Shown here: positions 12,892 to 24,449 of the stretch, piece by piece
Position numbering within the stretch: position 1 is the stretch's first letter
Layout of the letters: each line of letters opens with the position of its first letter
From: Rhizophagus clarus
Lineage: Eukaryota; Glomeromycota; Glomeromycetes; Glomerales; Glomeraceae
Direction: 5' to 3'
NCBI GenBank assembly: GCA_015698045.1
Contig: BLAL01000255.1
Location: forward strand, 2,501 to 66,500
Length of the DNA: 64,000 nucleotides
The notes under the pieces: model-generated
Told to the model about the DNA's origin: nothing
Database searches by the model: none
What the model saw: only the letters and a program-made list of their open reading frames with translations
Position numbers and translations under genes: made by a program

Positions 12892-13155
12892 TTAAATTCC
12901 AATAATTGTAAATTGTTCTTTTTCTAGTTTACGTAATTTTTGCACCCAAAACATACCATCATTTACTTCTCTCCAAAGTTTTATTTCATCATCCCTTTTT
13001 TTATTATCATCACAATATATTCGTGAACATTCATCAAATACAAGTTCAAAAGTTTTATTATCTAATTTTACTATATACATAAAATCTGGTCATTTTTCAG
13101 ATCCTTCTTTTATTCTATAAGCACTTGCAACACTTTGTCATTTTGCACTATAATT
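12892..13155 (-). pseudogene. Fragment of a conserved fungal protein, broken
   Basis: A 62-residue open piece (12892-13080) contains LDNKTFELVFDECSRIYCDD, and the same frame continues upstream to about 13155 through two TGA codons that sit where Trp would fit (AK-stop-QSVASAY and SEK-stop-PDFM). It resembles the C-terminal portion of a short family I associate with expanded Glomeromycotina genes. I cannot name a domain. It is cut off upstream by the Tc1 element that starts at 13218 or by earlier decay. No function is claimed. Confidence 0.35.
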
Positions 13156-13217
13156 TTAAATTTAAATATATAATAAATAAAATAATAAAATAATAATATA
13201 ATTAAAAAATACATATA

Positions 13218-14527
13218 CAGATGGTACCTAAAATTATCCAGCCACTTTATTTTGCCAAAATTATGCCAATCATCACGTGTTATTATGATGTAAACAAATA
13301 ATAATTTTGTATTTATAATCGCAATGAACAATCCTCTGCGCCACATTTCTTCTGGAACTTTCTGGAAAAATGAAACTACTTACCCCAAAAACTCGTGGTA
13401 CAATTGTTTACGGTCACAATTGTAGACATTCAAGTCACACAATTGCCAAACAACTGGGGTGTAGGAAAACAACAGTTAATGACATACTTAAACGCCTTTG
13501 TGAAACTCACTCTTTAACACCAAAAAAACAAACTAGGCATCCACCACTTCTTGACTCACCAGCTCAACAAAAACTTAAGTCCTTTATTAAAGAAAACAAT
13601 GAAAATCATCAACTTTGTTCAAAAAAAATTGTGACCACTTGGACAGCTCAAACAAAGCAACCTATTTCTCGTAATACTATATGCCAAAACCTTAAGAAAG
13701 TTGAACTTACAGCATGTATTCCTCGTCGTAAACCTGCAATGACAGAAGCACATTGTTAGGCTCGGCTTGAGTGGGCTTATGAACATGAAAATTGGACAGA
13801 AAGAAAATGGAAAAGAGTCCTATTTTCAGATGAAAGCACTTTCACTCAATTTCAATAGAGTTAGCAGGGAATGGTATAGCGTGAACCTGGGGAGGAGTTA
13901 AATCCTGATTGTATTTCAGTTACTGTGAAACACAGTCCTAGCAAAATGTTTTGGGGGTGTTTTTTCTGGAGCGGCCTTGGGCCAATTGTTCCATTAAATG
14001 GTTCAGTTACTGGCCAGACACATGCTAAAATTATTAATGATTTTGTTGTGCCTACCTTGCATATACATTTTCCACAAGGTAATGGAATCTTTCAGGAGGA
14101 TAATGCTGCACCACACCGTTCAAAAGTTGCTACGGCCACATGTGAAAATGCCAGGATTGTGACGCTTGACTGGCCTGCTCAGTCACCAGATATCAATCCT
14201 ATAGAAAATATCTGGGCCGAAATGAAGATGATGATTCAACGTCATTCGCCACCACCATCTAGTATTAGTGTGGTTATGGAGTATGTTACAGATGCGTGGA
14301 ATGACATTCCTTCTGAATATTATAGAAAACTGATCAAAAGTATGCCTCGGAGGGTTGATGCAGTTATTTCCGCAAATGGAAATAGAATAAATTATTAAAT
14401 TTTTGTAAATTTTAATAAAGGAAGGCATAATAAATATGTTAAACTTAAATTTTTATTTTCATCATATTTAACATATATAAGTTTTTCAAATTTGAAAAGT
14501 GGCCGGATAATTTTGGGCACCATCTGT
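13218..14527 (+). mobile_element. Tc1/mariner element, 1310 bp, TA target
   Basis: The left end begins CAGATGGTACCTAAAATTAT and the right end, reverse complemented, begins CAGATGGTGCCCAAAATTAT; about 27 of the first 30 bases pair. TA dinucleotides flank both ends (13216-13217 and 14528-14529). It contains a single transposase gene of the right size. Length and structure are those of a complete Tc1-type element with an inactivated transposase. Confidence 0.95.
13370..14398 (+). pseudogene. Tc1-type DD34E transposase with four in-frame TAG
   Basis: The reading frame covers 342 codons, normal for Tc1 transposases, without any frameshift. The N-terminal half has the paired helix-turn-helix DNA-binding region (SSHTIAKQLGCRKTTVNDIL near residues 20-40). 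The catalytic triad is visible: FSDESTF (first Asp), QEDNAAPH (second Asp) and DINPIENIW (Glu), with 34 residues between the last two. The enzyme cuts at the TIRs and integrates at TA. Four stops, all TAG, interrupt it: one at 13757 and three clustered at about 13856-13888. A single TAG each could come from CAG or TGG. The frame being otherwise perfect suggests recent inactivation. Confidence 0.95.
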
Positions 14528-14529
14528 AA

Positions 14530-15374
14530 GTATATTTTATTTGACTATTTGACTCATTGAGAAGTGCGATAACACTAATGAAACTAAACTTATATCTGTT
14601 ATACACACGATTCAATTAAACTTATTGTAAGGGCATGAAACCATATTGTGGCCAGACCTTGGCTATAATGTTTATGATATAATTTCGACTTGGTCACGAT
14701 GTGGTTTCAATTTTAAAAGTTTCTGCAAAGTATGTCTTAATTCTTTGCAGGCAGGACGTTTAACTTCAAACAATAACACTGAAATAAAAAAAAAAAAAGA
14801 AAATAAACGAGTCAATTAATGAAATGAGTGAATAAAAACAAAAATATTTAAACAAAAAAATGTTTGAACAAAAAATGTTTTAAAACGAAAAAAAAGGGGT
14901 TAGGGACTTAGGGTATAGATTCGCGTATATGTAAACAAATTAATCAATGAGGCTGATGCGCCACAAATCACGTGGGGGTGAAAAGTAAAGTGACGGGAAG
15001 CTCGCTTGTATATTAACACTTGCCTTTCACCATCCTTATTTCACTCCGGACGTAACACATTTTTTTACCCGAGCTAAGAACGAAAACTGTGTCCACTGTG
15101 TCTGAAATTAATACACCCGCCTCCACCTCTACTTCCGTTACAGCAAATGAAATGACTCGCTCGCAATAGCGGACGAAATTAATACTGAAGCACATATCTC
15201 TCTTCGGGTTGCTGTGCAACGAAGCGAAGCCTCATGGTTTAAACTTTAATAAATAAAATCGAAAAAATTAGCCAATAAAATATTTATTATAAATCACGTT
15301 GTGTATTAACGATTAAGTTCTAAATGAATACTTATGCTAAAAAGGTAATAAAGGTTAATTCTGTCTTAGTTATT
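14530..15374. other. Intergenic stretch with a GC-richer island
   Basis: No gene is assigned. About 14880-15240 is clearly less AT-rich than its surroundings and includes a 68-codon minus-strand open frame (15013-15219) with VISFAVTEVEVEAG; I do not recognise a domain, and the island may be a dispersed repeat. Downstream of it lies the 3' flank of the Uma2-like gene. Confidence 0.4.
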
Positions 15375-16609
15375 TTACGCTTGACTAATTAAAACCATTT
15401 GTTGAACGGTGTACAAGTCAATTGTAAAATTAGCATTCATCAATGCGTCAGGAGGAGGGGGTAATGGTGTGTATCCAGTATCCCCAGGAACTGCTGGATT
15501 AGCGGGAATCGCAGGATCATAGAATACATCACTAACGGGGATCGTGATTATATAATTGGCGATTCCCGGTGCATTACAGGCAGTGGCAGTTCCGTCTTTA
15601 TTTACTGTCCCGAAGTGCCACTATCATATAAAAAAAGTATTTTTGAGCATTACAATAAATAGAGATAAAAATAGAGAGCAGTCAACTTTACACTTTGTCT
15701 TCGAAATCCTTGTCTCCAAAGAATAGCCTAATATTAAAAATAAAAATTAATATAAATATAAAATTATACAATAATTAAAAATGGAGTATACCTTCATTGC
15801 ACGATTCCGATGTCCTTGTGCGTTGCGTGTAGCCAACGGATCATATAGTTTGATGCCTAGGATAGATCGAACGTATATTTGCCGTTTCCAAAGGCGACAT
15901 TTAGCTTTCAAGTCGGAGGAACTCTGAGATACTGCAACCTCACACATTATCCTTGCGTATGGTTTCCCCTACATCAACCATATTAAATATATATAAAATT
16001 TCTACACTAGATGAATTATAACAAGTTAAAAATACCCTTATATCGCTAGGAGGTGGCCCGGGGTGAGGGTTTGGGGGAGATGGAACGAAAGTTGGATGCG
16101 GAAAAACGGCGAGATCTGGCGAACTGCGAACTCCAATCGGTGAGAGATATACTTGGGAAGAACATGAGAAATGTTAGAAAACAATAATAAATAAAGGATC
16201 AAGTAAGTAACTGTGAGGAAATTCTCTTACATGGCGTACTACGAACTTGTATTGGAGCATCATAAATAGCGTGAGTACCATTATGGGCATAGAAGGAGGC
16301 TCTCAATGCTTCAACAGCAGCTTCATGTTCATTTGAACACATATCGACTATATATACGGTGCCTTGTCGATATTCAAGTTTATATCCGTCTCTTGACTCG
16401 TATTTTTCAATGAAAGAGTTATAATCTTGCACAGATATTTCTAAAGCAATTGGAAAAGGAAGACTGCAATTCTTATAAGTCAACAATAAACGAATTCCAA
16501 TACAAACTAATACAATATACACCTACTTGTTTTCATCTATTGGCTTGTCTGGTATACGAATCTTTCTCAAAGAAGACGCCCTAAGAAACTCAAATAGATT
16601 ATATACCAT
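15375..16609 (-). CDS. Uma2-like (DUF820) PD-(D/E)XK nuclease, six exons
   Basis: Exons on the minus strand: 16527-16609, 16231-16463, 16036-16151, 15792-15968, 15692-15727, 15375-15620. All five introns (63-79 nt) are GT..AG and the joined frame is 297 codons with no stop. The first part matches the Uma2 start (PIALEISVQDYNSFIEKYES). The nuclease core has Asp118 in SSPDLAVFP, then Glu154 and Lys167 in the pattern E-V-A-V-S-x-S-..-K-A-K. This fits the bacterial Uma2 motif (EV-x-SPS...K) of the PD-(D/E)XK fold. A Pro-rich loop (PNPHPGPPPSD) separates the two, and a Pro-rich segment lies near the C-terminus. Uma2 proteins are very common in cyanobacteria and have been found expanded in Glomeromycotina; their substrate is unknown. 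The short first exon with ATG at 16609 is inferred from splice signals and phase. Confidence 0.85.
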
Positions 16610-16957
16610 TTTTGCTTTTTTTTATTCTGAGGAGTCTGAGGAGTCTAATTCTTTGATCTTAAATATTTCAATCAATGATTATCTTGATTGTGTTAATTAT
16701 TATAATCAGTTAATTTATATTATAATCAGTTAATTATTATAATCATGATATCATAACTCCTGCCTCTAACAATATCAATAATTCACTGGTCGAAGTGGGA
16801 AGGTTTACATGAAGCTTATTGCTTATAAATGGCTAATACATATGATCTTAATTAAATTTAATTTGTGGATTGAAACGGTAAAATTTATAGTAAATTTGGA
16901 TTTTAAATTTAATTCGCTAATTTATAATGTATAAATTCCAAATAAATTTTGGCAGTA

Positions 16958-18359
16958 ACCGGTGGTTAAATTCACCGATTGTAAAATTCACCATTTGGTG
17001 AATTTTACACTATTTTTGTTATAACGGTGTTTACCATGCATAACAATTGCGCAACTCAATTTTGGTTTTTTTATTTTTTTTTTAGGAGAGGCTTTGCAAG
17101 GTAGGTGGCATTTCGTTTCTTTTTCATTTCGTTTTTGTTTTTTTTTTTTTTTGACTTGGGAACGTCACTAACGTTCCCTTCTCTTTTTTTTTTTTTTAGG
17201 AACGGCTGAACGACTCTGGAAATCGACCTGGTCCAGTTTCGCGATTAAAGGTATTTTTTTTTCATTTTTCAATTTGGTTTCTTTTGTTCTTCATATTTCG
17301 TTTTTACTAACTTACTTTTATCCTTTTCTTTATGTGTTTGTCATTTTCGGTTTTGTTCCATTTCTCTTGTTCCGTTTCTTTCACCCTATTTTTTCCATTT
17401 CTTTAGCTCTGTTCTTTTCACCCCATTTCTTTCGCTCCATTCCTTCCACTATTGTGATCAAAGGTAATAAGGTATGTTATTTTCATTTCGCTTTTGGTTT
17501 TTTTGTTCTTCATATTTCGTTTTTACTAACTTACTTTCTTTTATCCTTTTCTTTATGTGTTTGTCATTTCGTCTTTGCTACATTTCTTTCGTTCTTCCAC
17601 TCTGTTCCTTTTCGCTCCATTTCCCTCCTTTCATCCAATTTCTTCCGCTCCGTTCCTTTCGCTCTATTCTTTTTGCTCCCTTCCTTTCAACTCCATTTCT
17701 TTCAATACATTCTTTTCGGTCTGTTTTTTCATTATGTTTGTTTTTTCACCTTATTTCGTTTCATTTTCGTTTTTCTTTCATTTTTGCATCCCCTTTCATT
17801 TTCATTCGGTTCGATTTCATTTTCTTTACTTTTTTTTCCTTCCTTTTCCTTTCATTTTCTTTCATTCCCCATCAATACTATTATTTTTTCATTGGTTTTC
17901 TTATTTCTTATTGTTCTGTTTTAATATTTCCGTTATACCTCATCACCCATGATCTTTCTCACTTCATTTTCGGCTCCCATGATCTTTTCTCACTTCCTTT
18001 TTGTCTTTTTCATTTTCTTTAACTATTACAATATATCGTACAGCATTAAGCAAATTTTATGTTCTTTTCACAGGCTGCAAATGAATTCTATATCTTTTTT
18101 ACTCTGTTTTTCTTGTCTTTTTTTGTTATTTACTACTAGTCCCGTTATAAAATCAACTTGAAGTAATAAATAAACGTACAGTATATGACTCTAAAATTTA
18201 ATTTAACATTGTAAGTTTAACATTGTGTTTAAAGATAAAACATTGCATTTATAAATAAAAATACGGTTTATCATTATATCACGTGATTATTTGATCACGA
18301 TATATTTATAAGTGGTGAAATTCACCATATCACATGATATGGTGAATTTCACCACCGGT
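16958..18359. mobile_element. TA-flanked non-autonomous element, pyrimidine-rich
   Basis: The ends are a 19-base inverted repeat with one mismatch (ACCGGTGGTTAAATTCACC on the left, ACCGGTGGTGAAATTCACC on the right strand), flanked by TA at 16956-16957 and 18360-18361. Both ends carry a subterminal hairpin: 13-base perfect arms at 16981-16993/16996-17008 and 21-base perfect arms at 18312-18332/18335-18355. The interior from about 17100 to 18020 is almost all C and T on the plus strand. No transposase is present. TA duplication suggests mobilisation by a Tc1/mariner-type enzyme. Confidence 0.65.
17240..17680. repeat. About 215-bp tandem duplication inside the C/T-rich core
   Basis: A block starting gattaaaggta near 17243 and containing gttcttcatatttcgttttt, actaacttactt and tttatgtgtttgtcatttt recurs about 215 bases later (near 17457 onward) with small changes. 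The strong pyrimidine bias keeps several frames open over 17274-18022. The predicted peptides are only Phe/Ser/Leu runs, so I treat them as non-coding. Confidence 0.65.
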
Positions 18360-18830
18360 TAGCGTTAAGATCGCCCATAAATATGTATATTATGCATATT
18401 ATAGCTTGAAATTTACTTAAAAATATGATATAATACAAAATTCACAGTTATTTAATTAATTGAATTTATAAATTCACCATCATATAATTTATACTATTTA
18501 ATAATATCTTGAAAATAGTGCTTTAATTGATCATTATTATTTTTTTCAATTAATTTGAAATGTTAATAACTTTTAATATTTGTTACTTAAAGCTAACTGT
18601 TATTAATAAAGAATATTAACTATATAAACAGAGATATATTACTGTACTTGAAAAAGTATTTTTTACTTGCAATATATATATTACCAATTGTTACATCTGA
18701 TCTTAAAATTTGATTGCAATATGATAAAATAAGCTTATTTATATACAAAAAAGTCTATTAAGCTTAAACTTTTATATGAAGTATAGAAAATTATATGAAA
18801 AAATAAATAGATTTAACTAACATTATTATA

Positions 18831-20180
18831 GGATCCCAAACAATATATATATAGGTCACATTAAAATCCAAATTTTTTACTATGATCAATAAGCAAATTA
18901 TTTTAAACTCTGCTAAGCAAAATTTTATTATAACATCAAAAATTTTATATTGCTAAGCAACTCATTTTATGATATATATAAAAACTTTTATAAATAACTT
19001 AAAAATTTATATTTATAGTACAATTTATTATAAAAATTAAAATATAAATAAATTTTAATGTGATAAATAACTTAATTTAAATACCCAAAATATTAAAAAT
19101 TTAAAAATTAATACTGTTATAGAGATACTAACCTTTCAATAAATATTATACCTAGAGTTATAAAAAATAAAGCACAATTATTTTCAACCATTCTGAACAA
19201 TTTATTTAAGTACAAGAAGTTGATTTCATTTAACCAAAAATATAAAATTGCACTTTAAAATTAAAAATCAAATAAATGATAAATAATTGAAAGTACAAAA
19301 CTTGGTCACATTCCACGAATATTAATCCAATCATTCTAAAATTTTTACTGTAAGTAGATTTGATTCTGCTGAACAACTTTACTTAAGCGGAAAAAGTGAT
19401 TTCATTTGACAAAGTGGTGAAATCACACTCCAAAGATGCAAAACAGATTTTTGCAAAAAAATTGATAATACAAAAATAACCAATACTCCATGAATATTAT
19501 GCCAATCATTATAAAAATTAATATGCAAGTAGATTCAATTCCACTGAACAACTTTAATTAAGTGGAAAAAGTGATTTCATTTGACTAAAGTGATATAATT
19601 ATATTCTGAAGTTAAAAGAGAAAAAAAAAATTTTTGGAATTAGTACTGTTTGAAAAATACAAATTTCTTCATAAATATTATACCTAGTAGCCTTAAAAAA
19701 ATTAAGATCTGAGTACTTTTGACATTGCTAAATAGCTTTACTTAAATATAAAAAGTGATTTCATTAAACTAAAATTTATTTTACATATAGTTAAATTTAG
19801 TAAATAAAAAATAAGAATAAGAGAATATTATTATAAAAAATGTATTTTTTTATAAATATAATATTTAATTTTATGAAAACTAAAATATATAAAATCAATA
19901 ATATATTGAAAAAAGAAAATATCTTTTTAAAAATATTTTTAAAAGTACGAGTGAAATTAAAATTTTTTCTTATATAATATATATGTAATATGAAAATCAC
20001 TCCTTGCTATGCAAAATCTATATATAACTTTAACAATTTTAACTCCCTATTATGCATCTATAATTATGACTTTTTTTATTTTTTGCTTTCTAATAAGCAA
20101 AATTTTATATGACTTAAAAAAAAATTTTATATAATAAATAAGCAAAATTTTTTGTTACCTATATATATTGTTTGGGGTCC
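18831..20180. mobile_element. MULE-like non-autonomous element with 175-bp repeats
   Basis: The left end reads GGATCCCAAACAATATATAT and the right end, reverse complemented, GGACCCCAAACAATATATAT; pairing extends to about 27 bases. A 10-base near-identical duplication (cattattata at 18821-18830, tattattata at 20181-20190) flanks it. Nine to eleven base duplications are typical of Mutator-like elements. Subterminal words such as tgctaagcaaaatttta recur. From about 19100 to 19790 there are four degenerate copies of a roughly 175-base unit containing aaaaagtgatttcattt. No coding sequence is seen. Confidence 0.6.
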
Positions 20181-20190
20181 TATTATTATA

Positions 20191-22482
20191 ATAAAAATTT
20201 TAATTTTTGATATTAATCTTTGGTAAGTATAATTTTTTATTTCTCTTTTTTTTAAAGAAAATAAACTAAATTAACGAAACTTTAGAAAGGCCTATTTAAT
20301 AAGTGATAAAAATAATGATTTTTTTTACATATAAGAGCATTTAATATTTTATTTTTCTTTATTTTAGTAAATAAACTAAAACCTTTAGAAGTTTTTTTAT
20401 GTAAAAGAATAATAAATACTAACATTTTTGCTTTTTTTTTTTTAAGGTAAATAAAACAAATCTTTATAAATATCTATACTATAAGTAAAAGTAAAATGAT
20501 ATACAAATTTATTTTACAAAAAAGCATTAAAAATATTGTTTTCTTTTGAGGCAATTAAACAAAACCTTAGGAAAGCCTTATTTTAGTAAGTGGAGATAAA
20601 AGAAGCACATCTGAAATATATGACAGGTTATGCTAAATATATTGCTTTAAAATACAACTGTAAATATCAATTTTCTTGACTATCATAAATTTGACTTTAC
20701 ATTTTTTTATCTTTAAAAAAAAATTTTTTACACTTTTTAAAAACATTAAAGAAAAAAAATAAAAAATATGTATTTTATACTTTTTATACTTTAAAAAAAA
20801 ATAAATATTTTGCACAATTTATTAAATAAAAGATTTTATAAATGTTATATTACATGAAATATTGAAAATTATTAAAAAATACATCTATTAGTACATTATT
20901 ATAAAAAAAAAAATAATAACAAATAACTTCACACAAATATTTTAAGTTAGTTACAATAAAAATCAATATACATGAACTTAAAATAATATTAATTAAAGCT
21001 TATTTTACTTATTTCTCTTAACTAAAGTATTTAAAATATAAATTATAATTTAATGTAAAAAATAAAATGCATCTTAGTATTATAAAAATATAATTTCATA
21101 TGGTCTAGTGCGAAAAGATTTGGATTTCATTAAAAAAGGATAAGATCTGGCTAAAATTCATATATTTATTAGGATATAATTGTCCAAATTAACTGCTTAA
21201 AAATTTTTATTATATGATGTTTTCTTCTTTTTTAAAATGAAGTAGTGAATTACTAATAGACAATAAAAAATTAATGATAATATGTGCATTTTTAAAGCTA
21301 ATTTTACAGAAAAAAAACTATCTGAAGCTTATATTATACAAATGAATTACTGAGACACTGGATATACTAAGAGTACAATTGGAAATATTATATCAGATTA
21401 GAATTATTAAAGTAAGTACATATTTACATCACATAAAAGACTTAAATGACTTATTATAACTTCAAGCATAAAAAACAGAAAATAGTTAAGTGTTTAATGA
21501 AAACTAAAACTATTAGTACTGATTTAAATACATAAAAAAAAGGTATCATTTTCTTGTTAATAGAAAAACAGTATGATCATAAAATTTTAAATATATCACC
21601 TCATTACCATATACTTCAGCTAATTAGAAGCATTTTAGTGATTATAAATGGTAAAATTGCAAAATTAAATTCAAATTCAAACTTATTATTTGTTTGAAAT
21701 ATACTTTTAAATTTATATAAAAATAAATTTAATTCAAAGATTATAATTGGATTGCAAAGAAAAATACTTAAAAATATAAGACATATTTTAAAGCTGACAA
21801 AAACATATAATTTATTGATGAAGAATTTGAGAATTATAGTAATTTTAATGATGATACAAGATTTAATGTAATAATATTATTTATAATATTTTCCAAAATA
21901 TATATTAATAAGATTTATATATAAAAAATAAAGTTTATCTAATAAAAAAATTTTTTATTAGTATTTGTTTAAGGTTCAAATCTTTTTATACTAGACTATA
22001 AAAATTAATACAAATATATAAGCATTCTCATATCTTATAAACAACTTTTCTTAAACATTTTTCATCTGTTTAATATGATCAACTGCTAAAATTATATTGT
22101 AAAATCTCTATATTATGCATTTGTTAATGAAATATTTATAATTTTAAAATATAATTTTACTTTTGAAATACTGCAAGTAAAAAATATTTAACTTTATTTA
22201 ACAGAAATTTAAAATATTAAAAAATATTTTTAAAATATAAAAAGAGAAAGAAAGAGTAAAAAGAAAAGTTTTTTATCATGTTAAATGATAAATAAATAAT
22301 TAGTATAGCTGATGATAATAAACCAATCAGATTAAAATATTTCTTATGTATCCTTATATTGATTAATACCACTTTATTTTAAAAGTTTAAAGATATTAAA
22401 ATATGTAATTATTTCACTTCACTAAAATATTATATATTAATAATTAGATCTATAACTGTATCTATTTATTTTTTAAAGAATA
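20191..22482. other. Gene-free AT-rich stretch
   Basis: No intact gene. At 20260-20600 a loose repeat of about 100 bases recurs (taaactaaaacctttagaa and variants). Around 21330-21410 one frame reads GYTKSTIGNIISD, reminiscent of the helix-turn-helix of pogo/Tigger-type transposases. The surrounding frames are full of stops, so at most this is a remnant. Confidence 0.4.
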
Positions 22483-22494
22483 ATATTCAATAAT

Positions 22495-22498
<4 letters not shown>

Positions 22499-22528
<30 letters not shown>

Positions 22529-24433
22529 TTTTAAAGGCGTTGGAGTCGCATACGTTTATTAGTAAAAATGAGGATACAGTGAGTATCACTATTAATACAA
22601 GAACTACACTCCCAGCCCAAGGACTGGTCTTACCATCTGCCTAACTCATTAACAAACTAATTATAAAAGTATAAAAGGTAAACAGAGAGAAAAAAAGAAA
22701 AATTCTACGAAAAGAGGCAATCTAAGTTGCTAAGTACTATCAGATCATTCCTTCACTTTAGTTTAAGATTACTAGTTAATTCATCCAGGATCTTCTTAAT
22801 TGTTCTGACTTCTGCGTAAAGGTCACGTTTAGAGATCTTGGATTTGGCGCCATGATGCCGCTTCGATGGTTTCTTAAGCGCCTGCGAATCATTATCATCT
22901 TTTCGTTGGTGTACTTTTGAATCCTTCATCTGGGGATTTCTTATGTGAGTCTTGTTCGACCCAGTTGCTGGAGTAGACTTGGACAGTTTGGTAGAAGATT
23001 TGGTGTCAACACGATCTTCTTGATTCTTTCGCTTAGCTGAATGGGAGGAGTTAGGACTAATCTTCTTTGGTTTTTTCAGGATCGTGATATGTTTGCACCA
23101 TGAGACGTTCTTGTCATACCAGAGGGTCGGGTTACTAATGCACTTCTGTAAGTGTTCCCAGGTTTCGAAGTATCTGACAATCTTGCGTGATCCATCTGGG
23201 AATTTAATTTCTTTAAACATTTTAATGTTTAATTCACTGAGAAAAGTTAAGTGTTGTGGCGCCGTGAGCAAAGCCGTATTTATAACTTCAGGTAGGTCGT
23301 AAATAATGGCTTGGAATCTTTCTCGTTCTTTTCGTTCAGCCAGATTCCAGGTCGCCGGGAACCATCGAGTAGGTATACCTGCAAGGGGAGCCATCCACTG
23401 TGCTTCGTAGTTCTGAAAGAATTCTGAAATAACTAGCTTGCATCGTACTGTCTTATATTTGCGCTAGCGCTTGGTCGATATCGATATTACATTACCCCAA
23501 GTGGATAGGTGAGATAATAGTTCGTAATTATCCCACTTTGCAGAAATATCATATATTAGGATATCTCGAATGAACTGGCACCCTGGGGGCGCCTGATATC
23601 CAGTGATGACTTGTGCCGCCTCAGCATCTTGCACCTTTAGACGTTTTTCTTTACCGGCGTTGTTATCCAGTAGCGGTGCTGAAGACTCTTCAACTTTTTT
23701 ATTCGCGTCATGTGAAGGCGGGAGAGGTGGCTGAGAAGAGAGCGCTTGGGTGGACTTGTCCACTGAGTCAACAGGAAGCCTGAAGTCTTTGTCAATATCC
23801 TCTTCAGATATTGTAATGTGCTTATGCTTCTTCTTTTTGCCTTTGCCTTTTGACGTAGTCGTGATTGGGCTATTAGTAGCCATTGTGTGAGGTTATGCAG
23901 ATGTTGATTGGTGCGAGGCAGGTGATGAAATATCCACATCCATCTCCTGTGCGAGGGCCAAATCTGGGATGCTCGATGCGTTGTTTACACATCCTAAAAT
24001 TGGAGTCTCTGGCTGTTTGGGGTACCAGGACTGGAGGTAAGCAAGAGACGAAGTGAGGTGGTGAGTAAGTAGCGTCACGAGCTCTTCGTTGAGCTTTTTC
24101 TGTTTGGCCTGTTGTATGGTGGGTAGGAGTTCAGGTGACATGGTGAAGAACCCCCGTTGACTAGCTTTCTTCCACTCGGCTATACCAGTCTTGTTGAGTA
24201 TTATGTGCGGATTTATGTTTAGAGAGAAAGAAAAAGACCTAAAAAATACGTCTATAAAGTGTTGTGCAAACTCGTCGTATGTCTTGTATGTGCATGTTTC
24301 TTGTGTAGAAGTCATGACTATGTGTGTTTTGTATTCTGAAAACGCGCTAAAAATAAAAAATATTTAAAAAAAATTTTTTGTGGAAATTTGGTTCAGCACG
24401 TTAGCAGAAAGAGTTTGTCAATCAAATTTTTTG
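22499..24433 (-). mobile_element. ORF1-only LINE ('half-LINE') with 16-bp TSD
   Basis: The element is bounded by an exact 16-base duplication, atattcaataataatt, at 22483-22498 and 24434-24449. The 3' end is a 30-base poly(A) (poly-T on plus) preceded by a short UTR. Going 5' to 3' on the minus strand it has a leader of about 118 bases, a single ORF1-type frame (22753-24315) and directly the 3' UTR. There is no endonuclease or reverse transcriptase, and no scar where one was lost. The perfect ends indicate integration by target-primed reverse transcription using enzymes supplied by another LINE. Confidence 0.85.
22753..24315 (-). pseudogene. LINE ORF1-like protein, two in-frame stops
   Basis: One frame of 521 codons starts at the ATG at 24313-24315. 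Stops occur at 23893-23895 (TAA) and 23464-23466 (TAG), with no frameshift. The middle part reads like a single RRM/Gag-type domain (GCQFIRDILIYDISAKWDNY, then VISISTK), followed by a conserved PLAG..RW.PATW segment and a Lys-rich tail (SKRHHGAKSKISKRD). It probably encoded an RNA-binding ORF1 protein of the half-LINE. I recall such proteins as very abundant in Glomeromycotina annotations. The stops are compatible with C-to-T or G-to-A changes. Confidence 0.75.
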
Positions 24434-24449
24434 ATATTCAATAATAATT

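Noticed and set aside
15013-15219. 68-codon frame in the GC-richer island
   Set aside because: Composition alone suggests it, but there is no domain and no clear gene structure, and similar islands may be dispersed repeats.
17274-18161. Overlapping long open frames in several phases
   Set aside because: They come from the near absence of purines (hence of stop codons) on this strand; the peptides are Phe/Ser/Leu low-complexity runs without any domain.
21330-21410. Tigger/pogo-like helix-turn-helix (GYTKSTIGNIISD)
   Set aside because: Only about 13 residues are suggestive and the flanking frames are full of stops; too little to annotate as an element.
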